Positions 1 through 11,152 of a stretch of DNA of 64,000 nucleotides are shown one piece after another. Numbering within the stretch: the first letter of the stretch is position 1; each line of letters starts with the position of its first letter. The translations under genes were made by a program, and so were the position numbers. Source of the DNA: Grammothele lineata (lineage: Eukaryota > Basidiomycota > Agaricomycetes > Polyporales > Polyporaceae); assembly GCA_002150815.3 (NCBI GenBank), contig NDFF03000098.1, positions 248,001 through 312,000 of the forward strand, written 5' to 3'. The notes below the pieces were generated by a model. That model did not search any database and was not told where the DNA came from. It saw nothing but the letters and a program-made list of their open reading frames with translations.

Positions 1-527
1 GATGACCGTGACTTATGTATGTACATAGCGATTCTATTGTCCTACAACCACCGTGGAAGTCAACGAGGAAGGTGTTCGTAGATCACGTAAGAGTATGCAG
101 GGATGACGTCCTAGCAATGCAGGCGGCAGACTCTATACGAGAGCGTAGGATATGCGTAATCGTTCATACAGCTTCTGGTCTCGGCGCACATATAGATCAT
201 GAGCAAGGCGAGTTAGTAGTCATATGCCAAGGAGCGCCCTAAAGAGGGGGTGTCAGCAATTCACGGAACGTTCAGTCTCTGAGTGGCTTACCGGGATTTT
301 CTGGTTTGCGAGAGTTGTATCTGGGCTGTATTTTCCTATTGCCTGGCGACTGGACTCATAAAACGCGATGAACATGAGAATCAGCTACGAATTATCTTGA
401 AATTCGAACTGCCTATTTCGTCTTCCTAGCATATTCACAGAAAGGCATTGAGGAGCAGCGTGAGCTTATTAGCATGTGTGATTATACAGGAATAAGTTAG
501 GCGTATAGTATCGTAGAAGTCTATGCG
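1..527. other. No gene seen; 3' flank of TIM22
   Basis: I see no supportable gene here. A 75-codon open frame from position 15 has no recognisable content and no splice-linked extension. The right end is probably the 3' untranslated region and terminator of the leftward TIM22 gene. Confidence 0.5.
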
Positions 528-1257
528 TCAATCCTCGCTGTCGGCGCATCAGCAGAGCACATAAACTCGAGAAGGGGATGACGCACTCTGACGTTTCTCG
601 TCGGAGGAACATGTCGATGGCGGCCGAGAATGCAGCGAATCCCAATCCGCCAAATAACGCTCCCTTGGGGCCCGTATTCCGTGCAAGGATGCCCCCCGCA
701 ACGAAGCCAGCCGCTATTGGGTTGACCATATCGTTTCGTGCACGGTACTGCCCAACAGTTCAGCTCGGTGTCCGGGGGGACATGCGTGACGCGACAAAGT
801 GCACTCACCGACTCGAAGACACACTCGATGCCTGCAAAGAGCGCACCGACTTTCCCGAAGCCGCGGCCGGACTTGTACATATTCCTGCCCATCTCTTTGA
901 AGATCTCGCGCGCTTTCTGCTGCGTGCTGAGGTTCTGGCGGAGGAGCGGGTCCTCGTACGCGAACGAGGCGCTCATGAGAGAGAAGAAACCGCCGATCGC
1001 GAAACCTGGGTAGACGAAGATGGAACCGCTTCCAACACTTCATCCCAACGTCGCTCGAGCGAGGATGAAGAAGATAAGAACGAACCTCCAACGCCAGCAA
1101 TGACGGTCTTGGCCACACACGACTCCATGCCCACATTCATCCACTTCTGGTACTGCTGTGCTTGCATGAAGTTTGCGCGTTCCTCTTCCGAGATACCTGG
1201 GGGAAGCGGCTCCTTTCCTGCCGCGTATATTGGCGCAGTCATCGGTAGGTTGTTCAT
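528..1257 (-). CDS. TIM22: Mitochondrial import inner membrane translocase subunit Tim22
   Basis: Channel-forming subunit of the TIM22 complex, which inserts carrier-type proteins into the mitochondrial inner membrane. By hand I place four exons: 1257-1086, 1005-809, 747-587 and 537-528, giving 179 residues. The joins restore the family pattern: AGVG joined to [20 protein letters not shown] (glycine-rich first membrane segment), then [17 protein letters not shown] joined to YRARND, then [20 protein letters not shown], which corresponds closely to the yeast C-terminal half. The last exon adds only the end of the acidic tail DED before the stop. The ATG at 1257 is the only sensible start. It diverges from PPM1 across 250 bp, so a shared promoter region is likely. 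Family assignment is very secure; the tiny last exon is inferred from phase and splice sites. Confidence 0.95.
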
Positions 1258-1507
1258 AGCTGCGGAGGGACTGCCCGGGGCGCAGTGCTAGCAAAGGAAA
1301 GTATGGTGGCCGGGCAAGCAAAGCAGGGCAAGACACGCGTCGATCAAGCGCTCGCAATAATTCGGCGCTGCTGAGGTAAGCCGGACCGCCCGGCACGGAG
1401 CGCGTCCGGTTCGAGTTCACTTCGCGCGTCCTCTACGATGTTCGACTCGAGTTCTTCCGCCACCGTTCCTCTGTTCCTCTCCATCTCCTTCTTTCCTCGC
1501 ATCCGCG

Positions 1508-2803
1508 ATGTTTCCGCCCGGTCAACGCTTACCGGAGGGTGACTCTGCTATCCGCGCGACAGACGGCGACGCCGCACTCGCACGTCTCTCCGCCGTGCAG
1601 CGCGGCTACCTTTCCGACCCGTACATCTTCCCGCTCGTCGCGCGCCCGCACCTCCAACCGCCGCGACCCCCGCTCATCAACGTCGGCACGCACGTCCGTG
1701 CAGAAGCCCTCGATGAGCTTGTTTCTGCGTGGCTCGCGCTCTCCGCGCAGGAGGGCGCGCGCTGTCAGATCCTGAGCCTGGGCGCCGGGAGCGATACACG
1801 GTTTTGGCGCATCGCGGTGCGTAGTCGCGGACGCGAATGGAGGGAAAGGAAACAGAGCTGACCGAGCGCGTGAAGGTAGGCAGGCCCGCAGCGGGATGCC
1901 CTCGCGAAGTACATTGAGATCGACTTTCCCGAGAATACAACAAAGAAGGCCATGGCCATCCGAAAGAGCAAGGACCTCAGTGGCGCGCTGGGTAAGCCTG
2001 AGGAAATATCGCTAGGTGTGTGGCGTTCCGAGATCGCGCTGAAACGCGTTGGGCTCATGAACTCGTAGCCAACGGTGGTACCACCATACACTCGCCGGTG
2101 TACCATCTGCTCGCGACGGACCTACGCCGACCGCCCTCCGAGACTTTGGAGCCACTGCTGCTCGACCCCACTCGCCCTGTGCTTTCCCCAAACCTGCCAA
2201 CGCTACTGCTCTTCGAGTGTGTGCTCGTGTACATGAGTCCCGAGTCCTCGAATATGATCCTCAAGTGGTTCACGGACTTCTTCTCGTCCCCCGCGGCAGA
2301 GGAGAGCAGGGGCGTCCTAGGGTGCATCATCTACGAGATGTTCGCCCTTCAGGACGCGTTTGGGAAGGTGATGGTCAAGAACTTGAGGGTATGCGCCTTT
2401 CGCATGTGTGCTGAGACGAGGAGCGTTGACACTTCCTGCAAGGCTCGGAATGTTTCTCTTCCTGGAGCGGAGCCCTACCGTACGCTGGAGTCCCTTCCCA
2501 GCCGGCTCACGCAGCACGGCTGGCAGCTCGCGCGCGCGCTCACCCTCAAGGACATCCGTCGCGAGTTTATTGCCCCTGCCGAGCTTGAGAGGTACGTTCC
2601 CTGTTGCCTTTGCTGCGCGCATACAGTCTGATCTTGCTTGTAGGATCTCGCATCTGGAGATGCTCGACGAGATTGAGGAGCTCGAGCTAGTGCTCGCCCA
2701 CTACGCCATCACCTGGGGAGCGAAATTTCCTGCGAAGGTTGCGGAGCTGAAGGCACCATGGTCGCAGTGGGGGCTGACGCGCAAGATGACCGAAGAGATG
2801 TGA
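1508..2803 (+). CDS. PPM1: Leucine carboxyl methyltransferase 1 (PP2A methyltransferase)
   Basis: S-adenosylmethionine-dependent enzyme that methylates the C-terminal leucine of the PP2A catalytic subunit and so controls which regulatory subunits join the phosphatase. The ATG is at 1508. Exon 1 carries RGYLSDPYIFPLV, then the SAM-binding motif LSLGAGSDTRFW. Later exons give SPVYHLLATDLR and PTLLLFECVLVYMSPESS, both typical of the family, and the C-terminal part containing LAHYAITWGAKF, with the stop at 2801-2803. About four short introns interrupt the gene; one begins after RIA near 1816, and another removes GTGTGTGG...CTCGTAG before the SPVYHLL exon. It is transcribed divergently from TIM22. 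Nothing is missing, so the gene looks functional. Confidence 0.93.
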
Positions 2804-3031
2804 AGAGGGATGATTTAACGATGTAAGACAATATGTATTATGCCAAGCTGTAACATACTATGTCCACTGCAAACTGTCAATGGACGCATACCCGTGGAAA
2901 GAAATGCACGTACCTCAACACTAGCTCTGCGACTAAGGGACTGGTCTCGGTAGGAGCTCCTCGTGAACATTGAAGTACCTGCGCAAGCCTGGTCTCAGTG
3001 ATCTTGGTCTGCACCGCTCACACGACCGGAC

Positions 3032-3871
3032 TCACCTCGCGACCTGCCCAACCTCCTGGCACGTCCCGACACCATCCTCGTCCCAGCTCACGACCCAGCT
3101 CCCAACCAGCTCCCCATCCTTCGTCCTCGTCTCCGCGATCGTCTCGTCCCTTGGTATCAACCCCTCCTTCCTCGCGCTCTCGACCTCCGCCTCCGGCAGC
3201 CTGAACGCCTCCGCGAGCTCCCACGTCGCGAATGGCCTGCTGGTCGGCACGAGGAACGCCGCGTCGTACACCGTTGTCCGCCTCTCCCTCAGCGCAAGCG
3301 TGAGCGTCGTCATCTCCACCGCGACGCCGCTCCCCGCTGCTTGGCCTCCGGAGGTGTGCGCGTCGGGAGTGAGGTAGCGCAGGGTAGTGACGTACGACCG
3401 CCCGGCCCACGCGACGAGCGCGGTGGAGACGCCCGAGGTGGCGAGTGCAATGCCTGCGAGGGCGAGGCGGCCGACGAGGGGCAGCGAGGAGGTCGTCTCG
3501 AGGATGAAGAAGAAGGGCGAGAGCGTGAAAGTGAGGGTGAGCGAGCCGAGGGAGAAGATCTTGAGCCGGCGGAAGGTAGTCGTTAGTGGGCCGTGGTAGA
3601 CTTCATCTGCTGGCGCAGTGGAAGTTGCCTGTTCTTGAGAGGTAGTTAGAGGAGAAGACGGCGTTGTTGATGGAAGTGGAGTAGCATTTAGAGCTGGAGA
3701 ACTGGTCGCGAGCGAGCGTCCTAGTCCAAGAAGAGATGGCCGGTGGCGGACGGAGGATTTTTGAGGAAACAGCGAGAAACATCGTCTGGAAAAGACAGAG
3801 GTCGATGTACTCGCATGAAGGCGAGCATTAAGATGTAGCAGAGGCGACCTCGCGAGCCGTAGAGTGGCCAT
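3032..3871 (-). CDS. TMEM70-like mitochondrial inner membrane protein
   Basis: A single open frame of about 279 residues. The N-terminus is rich in Arg, Ser and Leu and lacks acidic residues, as expected for a mitochondrial presequence. After a Ser/Thr/Pro-rich stretch comes YHGPLTTTFRRLKIFSLGSL and two hydrophobic segments (about residues 105-125 and 130-155), then AWAGRSYVTTLRYLT. That arrangement matches the TMEM70/TMEM186/TMEM223 group, whose animal members help assemble respiratory complexes. The C-terminal third is soluble and charged. I chose the ATG at 3871 over an in-frame ATG at 3940 because it puts the presequence at the N-terminus. It shares a 169 bp divergent promoter with dynactin p25. 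The exact member of the group cannot be decided here. Confidence 0.75.
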   Translation of the reverse strand: MATLRLARSPLLHLNARLHASTSTSVFSRRCFSLFPQKSSVRHRPSLLGLGRSLATSSPALNATPLPSTTPSSPLTTSQEQATSTAPADEVYHGPLTTTFRRLKIFSLGSLTLTFTLSPFFFILETTSSLPLVGRLALAGIALATSGVSTALVAWAGRSYVTTLRYLTPDAHTSGGQAAGSGVAVEMTTLTLALRERRTTVYDAAFLVPTSRPFATWELAEAFRLPEAEVESARKEGLIPRDETIAETRTKDGELVGSWVVSWDEDGVGTCQEVGQVAR

Positions 3872-4040
3872 GATGAGGTGTTGGCAAGGGGCGGCGAGAA
3901 GGTCGCGCAGGCTTTCGCGCGTGCAAGACGCGAGGCGCACGCGACGCGGCGCCTCGGCATCGGCGCGCGTTTGGGCCGCATGGGCGGGCGCACTTCGACC
4001 TCGACCGCTTCTACCTGCCTCCAGACCATCATAGCAACGT

Positions 4041-5423
4041 ATGGATCTGCCAATATACTACACGCGCGCCGAGTACATCGAAACGGTAGGTGAATACCGA
4101 TCCATTCGTGTCTTCGAGAGGGCTGCTAGCTGACTATATGCGTCCATGTAGGACACGGGGAACAAAGTCTCCCGTAGAGCCACCATCTCTGGCCCTCAGA
4201 ACATCATCCTCGGGGGAAAGACCATCATTGCGAGCGGGGCAATCATCCGCGGAGACCTGAGGAGAACAGGCCCGGGACATGCCGTTGTCATTTCTCTCGG
4301 GCGGTACTGTCTCATCGGCGAGGGATGCGTGATGAGGTGCGTTTCGCCCGCAATGGTCCTTTGAATTGCGCGCTCATGTGAGGAGCGTGAAGGCCGCCGT
4401 ACAAGACATATCGCGGGAACTTCAACTACTACCCTATGAAGATCGGGGACCATGTACACATCGGCGCCGGTTCCATCGTGGAGGCTGCGACCATTGGGAA
4501 CCACGTTGAGATTGGAAAGAACTGCATCATTGTGCGTGTCGGTTTCTCAAAGTCTGGACGGAACCACGCCGTTGCGTCGCAATTTGTCGAAGGAACCTTA
4601 AGATCCGTATACTTGCCTTTCCTTCGTGGCTGGCTACGTACTTGGTCCCAGGGCCGTGTGCGTAGTCAGTCATTCTAGGTGGCGTGTGTTCCGTGGGGGC
4701 TCAATGTTGCGGTTGTTATATTGCATGCGCATAACACGCTACGGCTCTGAATCTGTTGCCATCGGAGGGCCCTGTTGACAAGCGGATGCGAAGCGTCTGT
4801 TGTAGACATAGTAGGGCCTACGTGACCTTTCCGCAGTGCCAAGGCAATACACAGGTGCCCTCTAATTCAACAGACTTCCCTTCTCGAACTATCCCCTGAG
4901 TTGTGTGAGCAACCCATCGTTTATATGAGCGATGTATGCTCTCAGGACTCAAGCGGCGGTTCTTCTTCCCGTGTACGCATTGCACCCTGGGATCATGACC
5001 GTACTCCCATGCCTCGGCAAGGCAGCGATGTGGGGGCGGGGAGAGTTTCGGAGGCCGCGGCTTCACCTTCCTGGCGCAGCTGCCTAGAAATGACTTAACC
5101 ATGCTCCCGATGTTCCGAAATGAAGTGAATTGCCTCGCCGGTATTGATTCCGCTCGATTCGCAGGGGAAGTTCACGATCATCAAGGATTGCGCCAAGATC
5201 GCCGATAACACTGTCATTCCCCCCAATACTGTTGTGCCTGCGCTAGCACTCTTCGCCGGGTCACCTGGTGCGTCCTGTGAGCTCCTATGCGTGCATCTCA
5301 CACTCATCTTAGAGCCTTCCAGGCCGCTTCATCGAGGATTTGCCAGAATCCACCCCGGAGATTGTAGAGGCGCAGACGAAACAGTATTACACGCGTTTTC
5401 AGCCCTTGCCCGCAGAGCGATAA
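4041..5423 (+). CDS. DCTN5: Dynactin subunit 5 (p25)
   Basis: Left-handed beta-helix protein of the dynactin pointed-end complex, which links the dynein motor to cargo, notably early endosomes in fungi. The ATG at 4041 begins MDLPIYYTRAEYIET. Later exons give GNKVSRRATISGPQNIIL, the hexapeptide-repeat segments IIRGDLRR and VVISLGRYCLIGEGCVMRPP, then KIGDHVHIGAGSIVEAATIG and HVEIGKNCII. The sequence resumes after a 633 nt intron (4532-5164) as GKFTIIKDCAKIADNTVIPP and NTVVPALALFAGSPG, and ends in YYTRFQPLPAER with the stop at 5421-5423. All parts expected from the human protein are present in order. The 633 nt intron is about ten times the usual length in this window. It diverges from the TMEM70-like gene. 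Confidence 0.9.
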
Positions 5424-5998
5424 CATTCCTCATGCACGATATACCCCCCCTACCCTCGCGATACCCTCCGCCGCTATGCTATGACCCCAAAACGTCTCTT
5501 CACGACGGCTCCAACTTGCAAAAGGGGCTGCCCTGCCGTACCGAGTGCTTCTAGTGTGCCGCCAAGCAGCGCCGATCCTACAAATCCTATCGAGCAACAC
5601 CGACCAAATACGGCCACAACCACGTTAGTTCTGGATCAAGAAGTTTCGAGTGTGGACATGCTCACATTCAGATGCCTCAGAGACTCTGGTCCCATGACAA
5701 TATATTCCGAGTGCTAACCGAGTGCCGACATCCGTGCGCAGGAGCGCCAGTGACGGCATAGCGCCTCGTAGCGCCCGGAAGGGTTTCGCCCGAATTGCGA
5801 AGCGCCGGCGCCCGGACGCAACTTGCCCGCCGCCGCCTTCATATCCAGCCTGCTTCTCCTTCGAGTGTACACACGCCGACCAGACGTCCCGATGTCCGTC
5901 ACGCCCAGTTAACAGAACACTCCATCGCAACGCTACCGCTGCACCCTTGCGACTCCCACTTTCCCCCAGCCGCGAAATCCGCTCCTTCAGTGTTGGAT
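5424..5998. other. Intergenic; TRK promoter region
   Basis: There is no supported gene between the p25 stop and the TRK start. The stretch just before 5999 is pyrimidine-rich, as is common upstream of fungal start codons. I see no repeat or RNA gene. Confidence 0.5.
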
Positions 5999-8900
5999 AT
6001 GGCGATCCATGCGTTTTTCGGAGGCAGGCTCCGCGGCTTCGGGACCTACGTCTTCAGGCACCTCAACTTTTATCGCGTACACCTTTTATTCTTGTGAGTA
6101 TCAAAGTCTATTTGTGAAGGGGAGGCGCCTCAGCGCAGGCTGAGGGATTATGGCCGTTGGAGGCGGGAGGGCAGAGAGGGTGGTTCGAGGAGGCGTCCCG
6201 GCCGCACAGGCGATCGTGGGTTTGATGCACACGCGACTGTCTTTGTCGGACATGGAGGGTTTAAGAGAAATATGCTGGGTGATAATGGGATAGAAACGGG
6301 TGGTAGACGAGCAGACGTTGGAGGACGCACAAAGACCGGCCACCCTCTCGCCGCTCCCGATACATCCCAGCGCTGACATTGTCTCCCCGCACAGCACCTT
6401 CACGCCCCTCATCTTCTCCGGGATCTTCTACGCCTCCAATGGCGAGTTCCATATCGACTATATCGACTGCCTCTTCAACTGCGTCAGTGCTATGACCGTC
6501 TGTGGTCTCGCGACCGTGGACCTGAGCAGCCTCACGCCCTTCCAACAAGCTCTGTTGTTCATTCAGATGTGCCTTGGTAGCCCAGTATGTCCCCTCTGTT
6601 TCCCGCTTCTCCACTGTTTGTTCACATTTCGCGTCCGTTCAGGTCGTGATCTCATGGATGATGGTCTACATCCGAAGGTAAGCCCGTTTCGTCCTGCGCT
6701 CCCAACGAACCTACCCCTCCTTTCGCGCCACACTTTCCTCGACACGTACCTCGAACCGCGGGAACATCTGTCGTCATTTTTTGGAAGCGCGTCGTGCTGG
6801 AACAGTCGCAAATAGACGTCTGGAAATGCCTGGACGAACGTGCGATCGGAGAGCACGGGCCGCTGTCGGTGCGGTCAGCCCGGATCAAGGAGACGGGCGT
6901 CCCCGTTCGGGAGCAGTTTGGAAGCAGTAGTGCGGGCTGGAGGGCGGATGTCTGGACTCTCGCTGACTCATTGTTATTTGTAGGTCTTTCTTCGCGAGGA
7001 AGTTCCAGCGAATCGTCGAGGCCGAGCTCGCGCGTAGGGCCGCACGCGAGGTGGATGCCGAGGTCGAGGTGAAGATAGAGCCGTGGTGGGAGAGGGTGTG
7101 GACGCTGGCCAAGGCCTCGTGGCCGACGCGCTTCCGCTCGCTCAGCGACACTGCAATGCAGGAGGTGAAGCCCGTGCGGAGCCGGGGAAAGAGTCAGCTT
7201 CGGACAGACATGATCAGGCGGGTTGAAGGTGCACCTAAGCTCGTCGACCCCAGCGGGTGGATCAGTGAAGGCCCACCTGAGCAAAAGGGCTCTAGCAACT
7301 CCTCGCCGACTGTAAGACCCGAGAGCGAAGCCGGCGAGTCGACCTCTGCGGGGAACACGGAGACGGTAGAGAGCGAGGACAAGAGAGAGCAGCTCCACAC
7401 CGACGACGACTCGTACGTATCTTTATGTCGCGCGGATTTCCCCGACATTAAACTGAGAAGCGTGAACTCTAGACCGGACCCGGAGCACACGCCCGTCGAA
7501 ACCTCTCCCCGTACTGGCTTGTCGCCTGCTTCTGGTACGTGCTCCTCGTTAATGATCGTCCGCTTCCCGATTGACGGAGGTCACAGGTGCTGCGCCCATT
7601 CTGCGTTCCCCGACCATCAACAAGCCCCAGGGGAGGGGTCCTCAAATTGCGCGCACTCAGACTGTGGAATTCGCTGCGACCCCTCAGTCCATTGCCGTAG
7701 ATCGTCGGTTCAGCACGATGTACGCCAATGACGAAGAGGACGAGTCGTCTGAGAGTTCCCATGGTGATCGTCGTCGTATGTACCTCCAGCACGCTCCTCT
7801 TTTGACCGGCTTCGTTTACGTACATGTCACGCAGGCTCGACTTCGCGTTCAGCGATGCCGCGGCGTACCATGTCGCGTCCAACGCCTTCGCGGCCGTCGA
7901 TTTCGCGGCCAATGATGACAATGATGTCGCGCCCGACGATGAGTCGGAACATGTCGATGCCGCGCACAGGCACGATCCACACCGTGGGCACCCAGGGTGC
8001 GCAGCCGTCGGTGCGCACGATGCATCGGGGGTTCGGTGGGTTCCCAATGCCACACGAGCTCCTTTCGCGCCTTTTTGGAAGAGCATTTCCCAAACTCGAA
8101 CGCAAACTCACGCGGACGGTCACTATCCCGCACACGCAGACTATTGCGTCGGTACGGGGCGGGGCGCCGCCCGGTGTGCGCTCGGTGCGGTACATCACCT
8201 TCGAGGCTGTGGTGGGGCGCAACTCGGTCTTCCGCGCGCTCACGCGCGAGCAGCTCGAAGAGCTAGGGGGTGTTGAGTACCGCGCGCTTACGGCGCTCTT
8301 GTGGATCGTCGGCGCGGTAGGTGCCTCTTGACCGTCGTACACGTGAAGCCACACTGATGGCCGTGTGATGCGAAACAGTATCACATCGGTCTTCAGCTCA
8401 TAGCGTTCACTGTCATCGCGCCGTACATGTCGATCAGCCGGTGGAAGAGCGACTTCGTACCACCCGCGCTGCATAGACCTGTAGCCTCGACTTGGTACGT
8501 CCCTCTTCCTGTTCTGTCATAACCGGGACACTATGCTGACATTACTCCAGGTATTCTGCGTTCCAGGTTGTCTCGTCATACACGAATACTGGAATGTCCC
8601 TAGTCGACACGTCCATGGTCCCATTCCAACAAGCCTACCCTATGATTGTGTTTATGATTATACTAATATTAGCCGGCAACACTGCATTCGTACGTACGCT
8701 TCCAGCCTCGTGATATCCTATTTGTGCTAACCTTGTTATCTTTAGCCTATAGTGTGAGCTCTACGCACCTTCTCGAAGATTGATTTGCTAACATAGAACT
8801 CGCCGGCCGAATAATAGACTACGATTTCAAATGTGAGCGGCCCTCTCTGCCTTATGGCTTCCACTGACGGCCTTGCCATCCCAGATGGATATTGTCAACG

Positions 8901-10429
8901 ATCGTCCCTACACGCTCTCGCCTAGGCGAGACTCTACAATTCCTGCTCGACCACCCCCGTCGCTGTTTCGTCTATCTCTTCCCTTCCCATCAAACTTGGT
9001 TCTTGGTTACAGTATTGGCTGTTCTGAAGTAAGCATTTTCACGCCCCGCCCAATCTACCCTCAGCTAACGCAGTGCTTGCTAGTGGCACGGATTGGTTCT
9101 TCTTCCTCGTCTTGGACATTGGAAACCCCGAGATCAATTCTATCCCTGTGGGCACACGTTTCATCATTGGCCTTCTGCAGGCCACAGCTGTCCGCGCGGC
9201 CGGCTTCGGCACGGTCGCGCTGTCATCTTTGGCCCCAGCCGTCAAGTGCGTCTCCCTAACTCGAGTATTTGATACGCTGCTAACCCGGAAGTAGGGTTTT
9301 GTACGTGCTCATGATGTATGTTAGCGTCTGTGAGTACCCGCCATCTTATGGTTGATAGACAGTCGCTGACATGTTTTCGGTAGACCCGATTGCCATGAGG
9401 TGAGACTCGATGTGTTCCGAAGGGTTGATCCCGTCTAACATCTTCCCAGCGTCCGGTCGACGAACGTGTACGAGGAAAAGTCGCTGGGTGTCTTCACGGA
9501 CGAAGACGACGAGGCTGAGGAAGAGTCCTTCGTCCCTTCTGGCAACCGCGCGGCGGTCTGGGGGCGGTATCTTGCCATGCATGCTCGGAAGCAGCTTTCG
9601 TTCGGTATGTATTCTTCAGGCGACCCCTTGCGGCCCAGGCTGACGAGTGTTAGATATGTGGTGGCTTGGCTTGGCCCTGTTCCTTGTGTGCATCATTGAG
9701 GTGCGTGCGTCCTGATTTTATCGACTAGCCCCCATGCTCATTAGTTCCCTGCAGAAGGATGGCCTGGAGAACGACGCGACGGCGACATGGTTCAACATCT
9801 TCAACATCCGTAAGTGTCTCCACCTTTTGGACCACCAGTCCTACTCACGATGTATTCAGTCTTCGAGCTCGTCTCTGCGTATGGTACTGTCGGTTTGAGT
9901 CTAGGTGTGCCAAACGTAAGTGCCTCCCGTAGTGTTCCGATGCTTTGCCGACTTACAGACGTCCCAGGCCAACTTCTCCTTCTCGGGCGCCCTCCGTCCG
10001 CTCTCCAAGCTCATTGTCTGCGCCGTCATGTTGCGAGGCCGGCACCGTGGCCTCCCTGTCGCGATCGACCGCGCCGTCATGCTCCCGTACGAGTTCAAGG
10101 ACGGCGTCGACGAATTCAACCAGCCTCACGACGACTTCCCGCGGCGAGCGCGCTCCCGCTCGTCCACCGTGACCTCGGCACCCGACGCATGGCGCGTGGG
10201 TAGTGGTGGAGAAAACCCGAACCGCCTCAACGCGCATCGCGGGCACTCGCCCGTCGCGTCTGGTACGGATCACCGAGAAAAGTCACCTGCGCGGGGACGA
10301 GATATCACCCCTCGTCGGTCGCGCCGTGGGTCGGTGCGCGTGATGGCCCCGGGGACGATGCAGAACGTGGAGGAGCGGACGGACGAGGTCATCAACGACC
10401 TTGTCCTCCGCGGCGGCCTGATGGCCTGA
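5999..10429 (+). CDS. TRK-type potassium transporter
   Basis: High-affinity K+ uptake protein of the plasma membrane (TRK/HKT family). The ATG at 5999 begins MAIHAFFGGRLRGFGTYVFR. All four membrane-pore-membrane repeats are visible with their filter glycines: TVCGLATVDLSSLTPFQQ, then SSYTNTGMSLVDTSMVPFQQ, then AAGFGTVALSSLAP, then SAYGTVGLSLGVP. The family C-terminal motif RGRHRGLPVAIDRAVMLP follows. Between repeats 1 and 2 lies a large hydrophilic cytoplasmic loop (about 7070-8300), rich in Ser, Glu and Arg, as in yeast Trk1. The tail after 10130 is Arg/Ser-rich. More than ten short introns are needed, and some junctions in 8500-9100 are approximate. No neighbour explains its role. The family is certain; whether it corresponds to Trk1 or Trk2 is not. 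Confidence 0.92.
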
Positions 10430-11152
10430 CGGGCGGCGATGACGACCTGTGACGACTACTGTGATGATAGCTCCGGACTATTTCCACCTAGAAGATAGAT
10501 GAGGATGTTGGGTGCTTTCCCTGTCCGTACCCCCGCCTCCCCTCCTGCTTGCACGAGCTTCACGACCATAGATTGTAAAGTACTGCTCCTGTCCTCTCTC
10601 CCCGTATCATGCTCCACTCCAACTCATGCACGCTCGTACGCTCTTGGAATAGTAATTCACGCCGTTTATCCTTATTAATTAGTCTTCTTGCTTTGTTCTT
10701 GCTTTCCCGCGTCCGTCGCCAGTGTGTGCTACTTATGAGACGTGTACGCCTTACGAATGAAAAAAGCATGCCGTCTCAAACGTAGAGCACTCCTTGTTGG
10801 CGTATAACTTGCCGCCGGAACGCTCAGTTGAAGGGAATGAGCTCAGAAGTTTAGACGCAGACCGTGACGCCGCGCGTGGAACGCGGACACGTGACAGAAA
10901 CCCGCACAGTAGAGCGCTTCTAACAAGCCCAACTTCCCACTCACCACCACCTCGACCAAAACGCGTGCCGTGGTTCCGGTGTTTGACATGCAAAACAGGT
11001 GGACAACAGCTGTAAGCCACGCGGCATAGACATTGTGCGTACCTCCATCGAACTCCTTGTTCCTTTCTCCCACCTCTCGCATCACCTGCGGCGCCTTGAC
11101 CACCTGCTTGCCTTCCTCTCCGCCGAGCACTCCTCCTCGGCTCTTAGCTGTC
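10430..11152. other. Intergenic between TRK and FunK1
   Basis: This holds the TRK 3' end and the FunK1 upstream region. The 11030-11150 stretch is pyrimidine-rich and open in frame with the FunK1 start, but has no family content. I see no other gene. Confidence 0.5.
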
